The notes: generated from the sequence alone by a model not told the origin. A stretch of DNA of 64,000 nucleotides from Przewalskia tangutica (GCA_029844215.1 CM056731.1:83348992-83412991); one strand, 5' to 3'; positions 22,480 through 35,136 are shown, counted from the stretch's first letter. Program-made: numbers and translations.

Positions 22480-23719
22480 ACCTACGACTAAGAGCATCCG
22501 CCTGACATTGGCCTTCCCGGGTGGTACGGGATATCAACATCGTAATCCTTAAGCAACTCTAACCACCGTCTCTGCCGTAAGTTCGGCTCCTCCGGTGAAG
22601 ATATCTTGGGGGCTCTTGTGGTGCGTAAAAATATCCACGTGAACCCATACAAATAGTGCCTCAGGATCTTCAAGGCGTGAATCACGGCCGACTCCAAATC
22701 ATGGGTGGGGTAGTTCCTCGTGTTTCTTGGTGTCGGGATGCATATGCTATGACCTGCCATGCTGCATGAACACATCCCAACCCGATGCGGCGCGACGCAA
22801 TACGACATAACCATCCGGACCCTCCGGAAGAGTAAGAAGCGAGGCGGTCGTCGGTCTCTCTTTCAAGAGGAAACCACGCCACAAGCATCACCATCAAACT
22901 TGCGCCTTACGAGTCGGCCTAGTCAATGGTGCGAAGATAGAAGCAAACTTCTCTACGAACGCCGATAATATCCTGCAAGGCCCGAGCTGCGAACCTCAGC
23001 CGAGTAGTAGGTCTAGGCAAGTCTCGTTGCCTCGATCTTGGCGTATCAACTCGAATGCCATCAGCCCGACAATATGCCCAAGAAACGCCATCAAGTCAAC
23101 AAAACTCACATTTGGAAAACTTGGCGTACAGCTGAGTCTGGAGAATCGGCCAAGATCGCCGAAATGCTCGCATGCTCCTGCTCTGGCGAGAATAAACCAA
23201 GATATCATCAATGAACACTATCACAGCGTGTCCAAAAATGGTTTGAACACTCGGTTCATCAAATCCATGAATACCGCGAGCATTGGTCAACAAAGACATG
23301 ACCACGAACTCATAATGCGTCACGGGTCTGACGAACGATTCTAGGGACATCCACCTCTCGACTACTTTGATGATAGCGATCGCAGATCAATCTTGGAGAA
23401 ACATCTCGCACTCGCAATCTGGTCGAACAAATCATCAATCACGGGAAGGGTATCATTCTTAATGGTCACCTTGTTGGTGCTGTAGTCAACACACATGCGC
23501 GGCGTCGTCCTTCTTTTCACGAACAATCTGGCGCCCGGGGAGAAACACTAGTCGATAAAACCTTCTCCGGCCAAATCTCGGTGGTCCTTGACTCTCAACT
23601 CGGCGGTGCCATTACGTATGGCGGAATGGAAATAGGCGAGTGTCCGCAATATGTCTATACAAAACTCAATCTCCTCTCGGGAGGATACCCGGAGGTCGTC
23701 TGAAACACGCCTGGGAACT
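22480..23719 (-). pseudogene. pol: Reverse transcriptase and RNase H of element B2, frameshifted
   Basis: The catalytic RT motif FIDD is at 23215-23204, followed by ILVYSRQSR. Upstream (higher coordinates) are the MDL-region and VTIKN-like stretch near 23480-23430. RNase H spans about 22900-22480, including PTHDLE and YLYGF-like segments and LRQRRWLELLKDYDVDIPYHPG near the end. The YCDAS motif is broken by a lost base group near 22800-22790. Frames of 70-108 codons cover parts. All domains are in the order expected for Ty3/gypsy (RT, RNase H, integrase). Confidence 0.8.
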
Positions 23720-24259
23720 CGACTATCGGGGTCGATGAAAAATCTGCACTGCGACCTCGTGATCAAACACCCGAATGAGATGGTAGATATACCCCTTCTG
23801 TACCATCTTCCTAGCCTTGAGGTAGGAAATAAACCTGCCCCTTGGCGATACAGTGCTCCCCTCCCACTCAACAACCGGCTCCTCAGGAAACTGGAACCGT
23901 ACTACTCTCTCCCTGCAGTCTACATTGGCGTAGCAAGAAGCTAGCCAATCCATCCCCATAATTACGTCAAGTCAATCATCTCCAACTCTATCAAGTCGGC
24001 AGTGGTCCGACGATCGTAAATGGTCACTGGACAAGCTCTAAATACCCACCGAGCTACCACCGAATCACCCACTGGCGTAGCTACCTCGAAAGGGTCTATG
24101 GACTCAGGCTCTATCCCTATCCTACTAGCAACAAGGGGAGATATATAGGATAGAGTAGAACCCGGATCTATCAAAGCATACACATCGAATCCGAACCGAT
24201 AAGGTACTGCGACGACATCGCGAGGCCTCACGATCTGTCGGTGGACAAAGCATAAATGC
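23720..24259 (-). pseudogene. pol: Protease and linker of element B2
   Basis: ALIDPGSTLSYISP at about 24180-24135 is the aspartic protease active site. The frame runs 24231-23962 to an early stop, and the next frame (23959-23723) begins MGMDWLASCYANVDC, which in B1 and A follows without a break. A few bases lost around 23962 explain the split. This is the best-kept protease copy in the window. Confidence 0.82.
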
Positions 24260-25481
24260 GGTTCGAGGACCGCTAGAATCGACCCGAGCCACGACCTCTG
24301 CCGCGACCTGCTGACCCATGAGTACCCTGCCCTCCGGGGCGAGTAACTGTAGGAGATGATGAAGTGGCAACAGAACCTGAAGGCTGAGCCCTACCACCGG
24401 GCCGCCGGTCGGACGATCCAGCAAAGTGACTCGCGCCACAATCAGAACAAGCTCCAAAAGTAGTACCACACTTCCGTAATGGGATCTACCGCATCGCCAC
24501 ACTGGGTGGTCCCGATCGCCGCACTCGCTACTCGACGCCCAAGCCACAGGGCCCAGTGCGCCTCAAAACTCGGGCCAGGCTGAGGACGCGCAGAGTGCTC
24601 GAGCCGGCGTGGTGCGAATCAGATCTGCCGAGGCCGCCACCACGATAACCACCGAAGACCCTCCCGCCCCGCCTTCTTCTCGCTGTCATTCACTCGCCGA
24701 CCTCTGCGCCTCGCATCGAGGCGTGAGCTCGCACGCGGTAATGTCCATACCCTGAAGAGAAACACCCGCACATGACTCGCCATGTAATCATCTAGCCCGT
24801 GGCGTAGCGGTGCACCCTATCCTCCATATCTCGCTACCAATGCCGGGACATATCGAGCCAATGAATCAAACTCGACATTGTACTCCCGACGGCCTTCTCT
24901 CGCCTCGAGTAAAAATCTATCACCGCGCCTCCTCATCCGTGGAGGCAAGAAGTGAGTGAGGAAAGCCTCGAGAACTCATCCCAAGTAGGCGGGGACGTGC
25001 TCTCCCCGGGATAACTCCCATGAATCAAACCAATCGACTGCGGTATCACGCAGCCGATGCGAACCAAAGGTCACAGACTCTGTCTCCGAGGCCTTGATCA
25101 CCCTCATGATTCTCTCTAGCTGACGGATGAACTCCTGCGGATCATCCTCCGCCTCGACAGTAAAACTCGCGGGCTACAACTCAAGAAATCTCGTAATCTC
25201 AAACTATTCGCCTCGTGCACCACGGGTGCGATCGAGTCGAGCTGAACCGCCGCGATCGGTCTCTCTCAGTCGGGCCACAACTTTAGCCAATAGTGGGCCA
25301 TCTCCTTGTACCTAACTCCGCCCAGCCGTGGGGCGGGAGGTGTGGTACCGTGGTCTCGCTGGCCGGGCGGCGTCATAGAACTCGCCGCCTCACGGTATAG
25401 ACCGGGCACGAGCCCTCGTGACTCTGGGTGTCTGCTAGCGCCTCCTTGCCGCCTCGGGCGGGTTGCCTTTACGTGAGGCAT
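24260..25481 (-). pseudogene. gag: gag of element B2, frameshifted
   Basis: The start codon is CAT on plus at 25479-25481, giving ATGCCTCACGTAAAGG on minus; one C is missing compared with the other copies, so the frame shifts at the second codon. Capsid remnants lie near 25100-24780 (antisense of the SWELS and RVHRY regions of other copies). The nucleocapsid knuckle near 24450-24380 is unreadable. The 140-codon frame at 24547-24125 is a mixture of gag tail and protease in a wrong frame. Confidence 0.7.
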
Positions 25482-25664
25482 AATTACAGAAAGGAATACG
25501 TTAGAGGTCCAACCTATAACACGACTCTAAAGCACGATCTCGGAATGAGAAAATGGAAACCAATCCTAAATATCCTATAGCCTCCTCGCTTATTGGTGTG
25601 GTGCACAACACACCGATAATCAAGACTTACTAGATACGGTCAGAGACACTTTCCGAGGATTAAT

Positions 25665-25676
25665 CGCTCGATACCA
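25665..25676 (-). other. Damaged tRNA-Met primer site, B2
   Basis: On minus it reads TGGTATCGAGCG instead of TGGTATCAGAGC, the same alteration as after two of the partial LTRs of element A. Confidence 0.8.
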
Positions 25677-25680
25677 CTTT

Positions 25681-28136
25681 TGTCACGACTGCCCGGCCCG
25701 TGATCGTGCCTTACCGGCACCCAAGTAGTCATACATCGAGTAATCGGGAAATATAAAGCAAGACATGAAACGATTTATAAAATAAGATACGGTTTATGTG
25801 AGAAAACATCGCTTTCGCATATATATATAAACATAGTTTAGCGATTACATCCGACAATCGCATAACATGACTACATGCACTTAAGGAAATATACAACTAT
25901 GGCGACAGGGCCCCGCCATACCCTGAATGTACAAAACTATCTACAACAGGGAGATCATACCTAAAAGTAGAGCCTCCGGAAAAGATGGAGCTCCCGACAC
26001 CAACGTAGAGATCCTAAGAATGTGGATCTAGCACCTTGCCCTTACCGCGCAGATGAACGCAGCCCTCAAGGAGGTCGATAACAGTACTAAGTATGTGAAA
26101 TCGTAAAGTACTTAAATGAAATCATAACACTTTTTAAAACCGGTTTACAAATATGTATGAAACAATCGAGGAACCGCGCATAGTGCCACATCACAAACAA
26201 GAGCAACAATAGGTAAATCGTAATAGGTCTTTTCTAGGCTGCGAATGATTGAAGCGGGCCACTCGCCCGTATTATCACTCGCAAGCCTAACTCGACTCGA
26301 GTCCGCATAGCCACTCACGTGGGCCCGCATGAGGTATAACCCCGCATCGAGGTAGCTACTCCTCGGCATCGCCCCGACTCGTTGTCCGCATGGCCACATA
26401 GACCGCATGAGGCATAACCCCGCATACTAACTCGGAACTCGTAGCTCGCATAGGCCCCCGACCCGCATGAGGTATTCTCGAATCACGGTCCTGCATCACC
26501 GAGTCTACCCGCATCGGAGGGCAGCTTAACCCCCCATATCATCTCAAGAGGTGAGTGATAGTACACTAACATAACAGCTTATCTTTAAACAACATAAGCA
26601 CAACAAGGATACTCTCTTATACAAACGTTACAAGATACTAACACACATAGCATCATATCATGTCTACTTATCAAACCATCTTATTATTCTTTCACAATTC
26701 AACATAAGTCCATTATAAACACATAGGCAAACTTGTTTCTTTTATCAATCTTAAGTGGTTATACTTAACTTCCCATAAAGCTAGTATAACTCTTAAGCTT
26801 CTGTTTTAAAAACCAGTTAGTTCTTTTCTCAGAAAAATGATTCAAGATTCTTATGAAATGCTTTCGATCTTTATTATTCAGCTTTAAGCGTGAGGCATTC
26901 TTAGTAAGTGTTATTCGTGCTTAAGCCGTGAGGCATTGCCGTAAGTATTATTCAGCTTAAGTCAAAGACATTGCCGTAGTTATTATTCGATTAACACACG
27001 TACGCGTCACCGTACTATATATATTGTAAAATATCATGCTTTAGGAAGAATCACATACCTTCTCGTGAAAACCACCGCCAAGTCAATATGTCGCAGAGAG
27101 TCACCCTATAATAGTCACAGACATCTATCAAAGACTACTCAAGGTCATTCTAAGCAGAGGTTCACAATTCTATGGAAAGTTGGGCGACTTCCCTACCCGG
27201 TGAGCTATATAAGTTCATCGTGAAAACAAATTCTATGTAAATCTGATTTGATTATTCTTCTTTAAACCCTTCTACTGTGGTAATACTGATTCTATTCTGT
27301 GATATTCTTCTAAGTATTTATACTTATTCTTATACTACAACAGTATGTATTCTCTAATTCAAAAGAGGGTTAGGATTAGTTACCCTGTAAGCCCAATAAT
27401 ATCCTAGAAAAGTCGCACTGAGCAAGGTTTTGCTCCTAAGTTGTATGCTCCAAGGAAACCTTAGAAGTTCTTCACAACTTCTACTAAGTACTAAGGTATT
27501 TTGGCTAGGGTATTTTGGGCATTATAACAATACAAGAAGACAACTTTTCTACCAAGGGAGGGGGGGTAGGTTTTGGCTAGGCTAGGGGGGGAGGAAGCCT
27601 CGGCCAACTACTCAAGGGGAGGGGGGGAGGTGTTTGGACGAAATGGCTCAAGGGAGAGGAGAGGATTTTTATACTTGGAAGATAACTTTGTGGATGAAGA
27701 ACTCTTCATCTCTAAGGGGGTATTTATAGGTCAAGAAGTGGCCAACCAATAGCCAAGATTAAGACAAGTGCAAGGCAAGTGTAGGGTGAGGATTAACTAT
27801 ACACAAATATCCTACCAACTCCTTGACTTGTGCACAAGGCACAAAAAACGTGCCAATGGTCTTCAATTCGTCCAATGGACGATTTCAAGTCCACAAATTG
27901 GAGGGTGCCAAGTGTCGCCCTCCCGTTGGTCCAAAATGTTTCGTCTCTCGGAAAAATCCGCAAAAATAAGAAATGGCATAGCCGGAATTTACCCTACGAA
28001 AGCTGTGGAAACGTTTCGTCGGAAAACTATTCGTTTTGTGAGTTGTACCCAAAAAAAACGTTTTGCCTAAACTTTAAGGCTAGACTTTTTGTACGTATTT
28101 CCTTACGTACATACTCTGGAAATACGGGGTATAACA
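25681..28136 (-). repeat. 5' LTR of element B2
   Basis: 2456 bp, the longest and apparently least eroded B-family LTR. It starts TGTTATACCCCG on minus (plus ends GGGGTATAACA), the full form of the terminal sequence that has lost a C in the other copies. CTACG follows at 28137. Confidence 0.9.
27721..27728 (-). promoter_or_regulatory. TATA box, B2 5' LTR
   Basis: TATTTATA on plus, same place as in the other B LTRs. It would drive the minus-strand transcript of B2, starting near 27690. Confidence 0.65.
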
Positions 28137-28141
28137 CTACG

Positions 28142-28440
28142 CCAGTGGGTGATTTGGTGGTAGCTCGGCGGGTATATAGAGCTTGTCCTGTGACCATTTA
28201 CAGTCGTCGGACCCTAGCCGACTTGATAGAGTTGGAGATGATTGACTTCGACGTGATCATGGGGATGGATTGGCTAGCTTCTTGCTATGCCAATGTAGAC
28301 TGCAGAGATAGAGTAGTACGGTTCGCTTTCTGGCGAGCCGGTTGTTGAGTGGGAGAACGCAGTATCGCCGGTGGGTAGGTTTATTTCCTACCTCAAGGCT
28401 AGGAAGATGGTCTGGCGGTATATCTACCATCTCGTTCGTG
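28142..28440 (+). pseudogene. pol: Protease C-terminal half and linker of element B1
   Basis: This continues the protease cut at 18480. It encodes PVGDLVVARRVYRACPVTIY, DLIELEMIDFDVIMGMDWLASCYANVDC in one frame to about 28320, then shifts frame and gives the linker KARKMV..YIYH. The conserved VIMGMDWL is intact here, while in A the Trp is a stop. Confidence 0.85.
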
Positions 28441-29760
28441 TTTGATAATCAAGCCGCGGTACCAGATTTTCCGATTCCAGTGGTCGAGAGAGTTCCCGCA
28501 CGTATTTCCGCACGACCTCCGCATCCTCCCGAGAGGAGATTGAGTTTTGTATTGACATAGTGCGTAAACTCGCCTATTTCCATTCCGCCATACGAATGGC
28601 ACCCGCCAAGTTGAGAGAGTTGAAGGATCGGCTTAGGGATTTCCGGAGAAGCGGCTTCATCAGCCTAGTGTTTCTCCCCGGGAGCGCCAGATTGTTCGTG
28701 AAGAAGAAGGGCGACGCCGCGCATGTGTGTTGATTACAGCGGTGAACAAGGTGACCATTAAGAATGGATACCCCTTCCCATGATTGATGATTTGTTCGAC
28801 CCGATTGCGAGCGCGAGATGTTTCTCCAAGATTGATCCGTCGCTATCATCGTTCGTGTCGAGAGAGGATGTCCCTAGGATCGCATTCCGACCCAGACGCA
28901 TTATGAGTTCGTGGTCATGTCTTTGGTTGACCAATGCTCCGCGGTATTCATGGATTTGATGAACCGAGTGTTCAAACCATTTTTGGACACGTTTGTGATA
29001 GTGTTCATTGATGATATCTTGGTTTATTCTCGCCAGAGCAGAGCACGCGAGCACTTGGCGATCTTGGCCGATTCTCCGACAAACAGACGCCAAGTTTTCC
29101 AAATGTGAGTTTTGGTTAACTTCGTGGCTTTTCTTGGGCACATTGTCGGGCCGATGGTATTCGGTAGATACGCCAAGATCGAAGCGATCCGAGTTGGCCT
29201 AGACCTACTACTCCGGCAGAGGTTCGCAGCTCGGGCCTTGCAGATATTATCGGTTCGTGGAGAAGTTTGCTTCTATCTCGCACCATTGACTAGGCCGACT
29301 CGTAAGGCCAAGTTTGATGGTGATGCTTGGAGCGTGGTTTCGATTCTTGAAAGAGAGACCGACGATCGCCCGCTTCTTACTCTTCCGAGGGTCCAGATGG
29401 TTATGTCGTATTGTGATGCGTCGGGCATCGGGTTGGGATGTGTGTTGATGCAGCATGGCAGGTTATAGCATATGCATCCCGACACCAAGAAACACGAGGA
29501 ACTACCCCACCCATGATTTGGAGTTGGCAGCCGTGATTCACGCTTTGAAGATGCGGAGGCACTATTTGTATGGGGTTCACGTGGATATTTTTACGCACCA
29601 CAAGAGCCTCCAGATATCTTGACCAGAGGAGCCGAACTTACGGCAGAGGCGGTGGTTAGAGTTGCTTAAGGATTACGATGTTGATATCCCGCACCACACG
29701 GGAAGGCCAATGTTGTGGCGGATGCTCTTAGTCGTAGTCGATGGGAGCCTATCGATGTGC
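28441..29760 (+). pseudogene. pol: Reverse transcriptase and RNase H of element B1, frameshifted
   Basis: RT pieces include the VTIKN-like segment near 28750, MDLMNRVFKPFLD (28950-28988) and the catalytic FIDD at 29004-29015 followed by ILVYSRQSR. RNase H shows YCDAS (29409-29423), PTHDLELAAVIHALK in a shifted frame (29506-29550), LYGVHVDI near 29568, and LKDYDVDIPHHTGR near 29665-29705. At least four small indels separate these pieces. It is the sense counterpart of the antisense copy at 22480-23719, so the two could pair. Confidence 0.82.
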
Positions 29761-29960
29761 GGCAGAGAGGAGGACATGGTTCGTGATTTGCATCGATTAG
29801 CGAGCCTTGGTGTCCGCTTGATTGATTCCGATAGCGGTGGGTTAGAGTTCGCGAGGTTGCCGAGTCTTCCATCGTCGGCGAGGTGAAGAGGCAACAGCTC
29901 GAGGATCCACTTTGAGTCGATATCGTGATACGCCTCTTCGTGAGGGCAAGGGTCCTTTTG

Positions 29961-31217
29961 AGGTAGCACTTTGATGGGGTGCTAAGGTTTGAGGGCGTTG
30001 TGTGTCCCAGATGTTTCGTGACTTCGGCAGGTTCTTGGGAAGCACACGCGCTGCGTTACTCTATCCATCCGTGGTCGACCAAGATGTACCACGACCTTAG
30101 ATCGGTGTATTGGTGGGATGGCTCAAGAGGACGTTGCGAGTTCGTAGCTCGCCCGTTGTCGGCAGTGAAGGCAGAGCACCAGAGGCCGGTGGTTTGTTAC
30201 TGCGATAGAGATCCCGACCGGAAGTGGAGGTAATCAACATGGACTTCATCACGGGATTACCTCGCACTCGAGGAGACATGATTCTATATGGGTTATCGTC
30301 GACAGTCGATAAATCAGCCCACTTTCTTCCCGTCCGACGACTTTTGGTGAGGATTATGCGACTTTACATCCGAGAGATCGTCGATCGCATGGAGTCCCTA
30401 TTTCGATCATATCGCATGCAGGATCCCGCCACGCTAACTTCCGGAGGTCCTTCCAGAGGGTTTAGGACGCAGTGAGCACGAGTGCGCATTTCATCCACGC
30501 ATGACGGACAGCAGAGCGCACTATCCGCACTTCGAGGATATCCGCGAGCCCGTGTTATTGACTTCGTGGTAGTTGGGAGGATCATTTGCCTCTAGTTGAG
30601 TTTGCGTATAATAATAGCTACCACTCCAAGATTCGATGGCGCCTTATGAGGCCTTGTATGGGAGGAAGTGCAGATCGCCTAGGTTGGTTCGATGTGGGCG
30701 AGTGCGGCTGGGACCAGATTTGGTGCAGCAGCAGTGGATAAGGTGAAGCTTATCCGAGGCGCTATCGATACTCGAGTCGGTAAGTCGTATGCAGATCATC
30801 GTCGTCGACATCTTGAGTTCGAGGTTCATGATTGGGTTTTCCTAGGTGTCACCCATGAAGGGTGTGATGAGATTCGGGAAGAAGAAACTCACCAAGATAC
30901 ATTGGGCCGCTTGATTGTCCGCAGGTAGGCGTTGCCTATGAGTTGGATCTGCCGTCCGTCCGGAGGCGGCATCCGTTTTTCACGTATCTACGCTTGAGAG
31001 ATGTATCGGGATCCATCTAGGGTACACCCGATTGACGATGTCCAGTGTGACCGAGGGGTTATCGTATGAGGAGATTCCCATAGCGATAGTCGATCGTCGT
31101 TAGGCGTCTGCGACGAAGGACGTGGCTTCCACAAAGTCTTGTGGCGAACGAGCTCGGAGGAGATGACGTGGGAAGCCGAGAGGACATGAGGCGAAGTATC
31201 CTCACCTATTCCCCACA
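29961..31217 (+). pseudogene. pol: Integrase and chromodomain of element B1, frameshifted
   Basis: The HHCC zinc region lies at about 30030-30115 (STKMYHDLRSVYWW). The core begins with VINMDFITGLPRTRGD (30231-30280), then KSAHFLPVR. The second catalytic Asp region near 30400 is damaged. APYEALYG is near 30637-30660, and FEVHDWVFLGV near 30808-30850 marks the C-terminal domain. From about 31060, EEIPIAIVDR and then KDVAS lead into a chromodomain tail ending YPHLF-like near 31210. These features place B elements in the chromodomain (Tekay) branch. Confidence 0.8.
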
Positions 31218-31356
31218 CCTCCGTGTAATTCACTTTCCTACTTGTAAATTTCCATTATCATATATGCCTAAGTGTTATTTTGTACGCGTGGCACTTACAA
31301 ACTGCTTAAGCTTCTTCGATAATCGTCTTGAGAAGGAACATTCGACGAATGTTTCT

Positions 31357-31366
31357 AGGAGGAGAA
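31357..31366 (+). other. Polypurine tract, B1
   Basis: AGGAGGAGAA immediately before the 3' LTR (TGTTATACCC at 31367). The preceding 140 bp (31218-31356) is A/T-rich 3' untranslated sequence with an ACATTCGACGAATGT palindrome at about 31338-31352. Confidence 0.88.
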
Positions 31367-33751
31367 TGTTATACCCGTATTTCAGTATGTACGTAAGGGA
31401 ATACGCATAAAAGTTTGGCCTTAAAGTTAGCCTTGGACGTTTTTATTTGTGCACAACTCACTAAAAGAATCGTTTTCCGACGAAACGTTTCCACAGCTTT
31501 CGTAGGGAAAATTCCGACTATGTCATTTAGTATTTTTGCGGATTTTTCCGAGAGACGAAACATTTTGGACCAACGGGAGGGCGACACTTGGCACCCTCCA
31601 ATTGGTGGACTTGAAATCGTCCATTTGGACGAATTGGAGAACCATGGCACGTTTTTTGTGCCTTGTGCACAAGTCAAGGAGTTGGTAGGATATTTGTGTG
31701 GAGTAAATCTTCACCCTACACTTGCCTTGCACTTGTCTTAATCTTGGCCATTGGTTAGGCCACTTCTTGACCTATAAATACCCCCCTTAAGATGAAGAGT
31801 TCTTCATCCACAAATCTTTCCAAGTCTTGAAAATCCTCTCCTCTCCCTTGAGCCTTGTTCGTCCAAACACTCCCCCCCCCTTTGAGTGAGTTTGGCCGAG
31901 GGCCTACCCCCCCTAGCCTAGCCGAAATCTACCCCCCTCCCTTGGTAGAAAAGTTGTCTTCTAGTATTGTTATAATGCCCAAAATACCCTAGCCCAAATC
32001 CCTTAGTCCTTAGTAGAAGTTGTGAAGAACTTCTAAGGTTTCCTGGGAGCATACAACTTAGGAGCAAAACCTTGCTCAGGCGCGACTTTATCTAGGATAT
32101 TATTGGGCTTACTGAGGTAACTAATCCTAACCCTCTTTTGAATTAGAGAATACTTACTGTAGTAGTATAAGAATAAGTATAAATACTTAGAAGAATATTG
32201 CAGAATAGAATTGAATTGTTATCACAAGGGCGGTTTAAAAGAAGAATAATTGAACTATGCTTATATAGGACTGTTTTCACAATGAGACTTATATAGCTCA
32301 CCGCAGGGAAGTGCTGCCCGACTTTCCGTAATTGTGAACCCTCCGCTTAGAATGACCTTGAGTAGTCTTTGATAGATGTCGTGACTATTATAGGTGACTC
32401 TCGCGCGACATATTCAACTCGGGTGGTTTTCACGAGAAGGTATGTGATTCTTCCTAAAGCATGATATTTTACAATATATATATAGTGCGGAGACGCATAC
32501 GTGTTAATCGAATAATACTTACTAATGCCTCAACTTAAGCTCGACAATACTTACGCGAATGCCTCACGCTTAAGCTCGAATAATAAAGAAGCGAAAGCAT
32601 TTCAAAAGAATATTGAATCATTTTTAATGTAAGAGAACAATTTGGTTTTAAAACAAAAGCTTAAGAGTTATACTAGCTTTATGGGAAGTTAGGTATAACA
32701 ACTTAAGAAAGATAAAAGGAATTGTTTACTTGTTTGTTTATAAAAGCCTTGTATTGATTTGTTAAGTGTAGTAAGATTTGTTTAATAAGTAGACATTATG
32801 ATGCTACCGTGTTAGTATCTTGAAATGCCGTGTAAGGGGTCATTCTCACAGGCTTACGTTGCTAACCCAGTAAGTCCGCTGTATCGTTATTGTATCACCT
32901 ACCCTCGATCGTTATATCGGGGCTTGCCCTTGATGCTGGTCTATACGGCCTATGCGATCCGTGAGACTATGCGAGCAGCGGTATGCTCCGTGATTGATCA
33001 TTCGGTGTTTAGCCCGACGCGGGATTCCTATGCGCTGTTGAGACTACGCGGTCTTTTGAGGCTATGCGGCTGCGGAGCCTAGGCGGACGCCGGGGTTGGC
33101 TGCCCCGGCGCGAGGAATACCTCACGCGGTCTGTGTGTGACCTATGCGCGGCGGAAGTCGAGGACTAGGCACGCAGAATGATACTATGGGCGATTGGCCT
33201 TGCTTCGATCATTCGCGCCTAGAATAGACACATTACGCTTTCCTATTATCGTTGTTGTTTGTGATGTGGCACTATGTGCAATTGAACCGATTGTATTTGT
33301 GAAAAGGTTTTAAATACTTTGATTTCATTTAAGTACTTTATAGTTTCACATACTTGGTACTGTTATCGACTCTCCTTCGGGCTGCATTCATGCCGCAGTA
33401 AAGCGGCAGTGCTAGATCCGCATCCTTAGGATCCTTTGCGTTGGTGTCGAGAGCTCCATCTTCTCGGAGGCTCTACTTTGGTATGATCTCCTGTTGTAGA
33501 TAGTTTTGTACGAGGTATGGCGGGCCTGTCCGCCATAGTTGTATATTCTCCCAGAGGTCTCAGAGTCATGTTGTACGATTTGATGTAAATCGCTAAAACC
33601 ATGTTTTTATATATATGCCAAGGGAGATGTTTTCTCACATAAATCGGTCTTATTTTATAAACTGTTTCATGTCTTATATTTCCGATTACACGATGTATGA
33701 CTACTTGGGTGCCTTGTAAGGCACGATCCACGCCCCGAATGGGTCGTGACA
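31367..33751 (+). repeat. 3' LTR of element B1
   Basis: 2385 bp, same layout as the 5' LTR, with the TATA box at 31773-31780. It ends GGGTCGTGACA before ACCAC (33752-33756), the right target duplication in the minisatellite of A. Confidence 0.92.
31773..31780 (+). promoter_or_regulatory. TATA box, B1 3' LTR
   Basis: TATAAATACCCC, identical to the 5' LTR box. A transcript from here would read out through the rest of LTR unit 2 and the hairpin units of A. Confidence 0.62.
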
Positions 33752-34835
33752 ACCACCTTCTCGGTAAGAGTATAAATGAGGTAAACCCCAAAGACGTTAT
33801 ACCACCGCCTGTGGTAAGAGTATAAATGGCGGTAAACCCCAAGACGTTATACCACCTATTCCGGATTTGCTACCCATGACGCGGAATACCTCATGCGAGT
33901 CCATAGGCTCATGCGGTAAAATAGTCCCACGCGGTGAGTACTGACTTATGCGAGGAATACCTCACGCGGGTCCACATGACCCATGCGGTGAAATAGTCCC
34001 GTGAGTAGAGTGCTTAATGACATCGCGAGGAAGACCTTGCTTTGACCTTGAGCTTCCTATTTTCATGCAGTATATTATATGCTTGGTATTCTCATTGTTA
34101 GTAAGGCACAATGTTCTGTAAACTGATTTTTATACATGTCTCCAGTTATTTTAGACTTATGAGGTATTTTAAGTATTTTCCAGTTTCGCATACTTAGTAC
34201 ATATTGTGTACTGACCCCCTTCCTCGGGGGCTGTGTTCATGCCGCAGGTAGGGGTAAGCAGGTGGTGGATCCTCACTCTTAGGATCACTGTTCTGGTGTC
34301 AGAAGCTCCATTCCTCCGGAGGCTTATTTTGTGGGTACGGTTCTTCCCTGATGCTATAGGTATTATGTACATTCAGGGGTATGACGGGGCCCTGTCCCGC
34401 CACAGTTATTATTCCTAGAGGTCTGTAGTCACGTTTGTGGTTTTGGGCTGTAAGAACAAGTTGTACTGTTATACTTTTGATTAAGTATATTTTTATGGAA
34501 GGCAGCCTTGTCGGCTTGCCAGTGATGTTTACTTTATACAGGCTTATGTGTTATGTATGTTCCGCTGCTATTCTCTGATGTATACCTGACGGGTGCCGGT
34601 ATGGCACCGCCGCGCCCGGTCGTCGTGACAAAAGTGGTATCGAGCGATTAGTCCTCGTAAAGTCTACTGCATCGTGTCTAGTAGAGTCTTGATTATCGGT
34701 GTGTTGTGCACCACATCTATAATCAGGAGGCTGCAGGATATTTAGGATTGGTTTCCATTCTTTCACTCTAAGATCGTGCAATAGAGTTGTGTTATAGGTT
34801 GAACTTTCTCTGATATTTTCCTTTATGTATCAGTT

Positions 34836-35128
34836 ATGCCTCCACGCAAGGCAACCGCGGCCCAGAAGGGCAAGGCAGCTGAGAGAGCTGCTAGTAGGAC
34901 GCGGAGGGTCACGAAGGCACAGGCCCAGTCCTTACCAGAGATGATGTTTCGGGCGGCGAGTTCTACGACGTCGCCAGCCTCAGCGGAGTTTGAGGCAGCA
35001 GCAGCGCCATCGAGACAGCGTACACGAGCCTCCATCCATGTGGTGAGTATAGAGATTACGAGGCGATCCGGTTGTTGACCAAAGATAGTAGCGAGGCAGC
35101 TACATGACGAGCAGCACCAACCCTAGAG
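34836..35128 (+). pseudogene. gag: gag 5' fragment, tandem unit 3
   Basis: The clearest copy of the fragment: MPPRKATAAQKGKAAERAAS and onward in one frame for 80 codons to a TAG at 35076-35078, then gag-like DNA to CCCTAGAG (35128). The N-terminal basic region is intact. The copy ends at the same border as the other four, which shows they descend from one rearranged unit. Confidence 0.85.
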
Positions 35129-35136
35129 TCTCCAGT

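Larger units (their letters stand above)
18481..28136 (-). mobile_element. Element B2: Tekay-type Ty3/gypsy, both LTRs, antisense inside B1
   Basis: It starts TGTCACGACC (the reverse complement of the LTR end) and ends GGTATAACA, with CTACG at 18476-18480 and 28137-28141. LTRs are 18481-20869 and 25681-28136. Internal order on the minus strand is primer site (25676-25665), gag, protease, RT, RNase H, integrase, chromodomain and polypurine tract. It belongs to the same family as B1, so a young copy jumped into another copy in the opposite direction. Confidence 0.92.
14505..33751 (+). mobile_element. Element B1: Tekay-type Ty3/gypsy, both LTRs, carrying element B2
   Basis: LTRs 14505-16893 and 31367-33751 (2389 and 2385 bp) frame primer site, gag, protease, RT, RNase H, integrase and chromodomain remnants and a polypurine tract. 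ACCAC at 14500-14504 and 33752-33756 is the target duplication if the first LTR base reads C instead of T. Element B2 interrupts the protease. Without B2 the element is about 9.6 kb. Many small indels break the frame, but domain order is complete, so it was once autonomous. Confidence 0.9.
13754..34630 (+). repeat. Partial LTR A, unit 2, split by element B1
   Basis: The pieces are 13754-14504 and 33752-34630. The break falls in the 45-bp minisatellite and is flanked by ACCAC duplications. The right piece ends GTCGTGACA and is followed by a damaged primer site (34635, TGGTATCGAGCG) and the unit-3 gag fragment. Confidence 0.85.

Noticed and set aside
24125..24547. 140-codon minus-strand frame in B2
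   Set aside because: It overlaps the true protease and gag tail in a different frame, and its residues match no retrotransposon domain.
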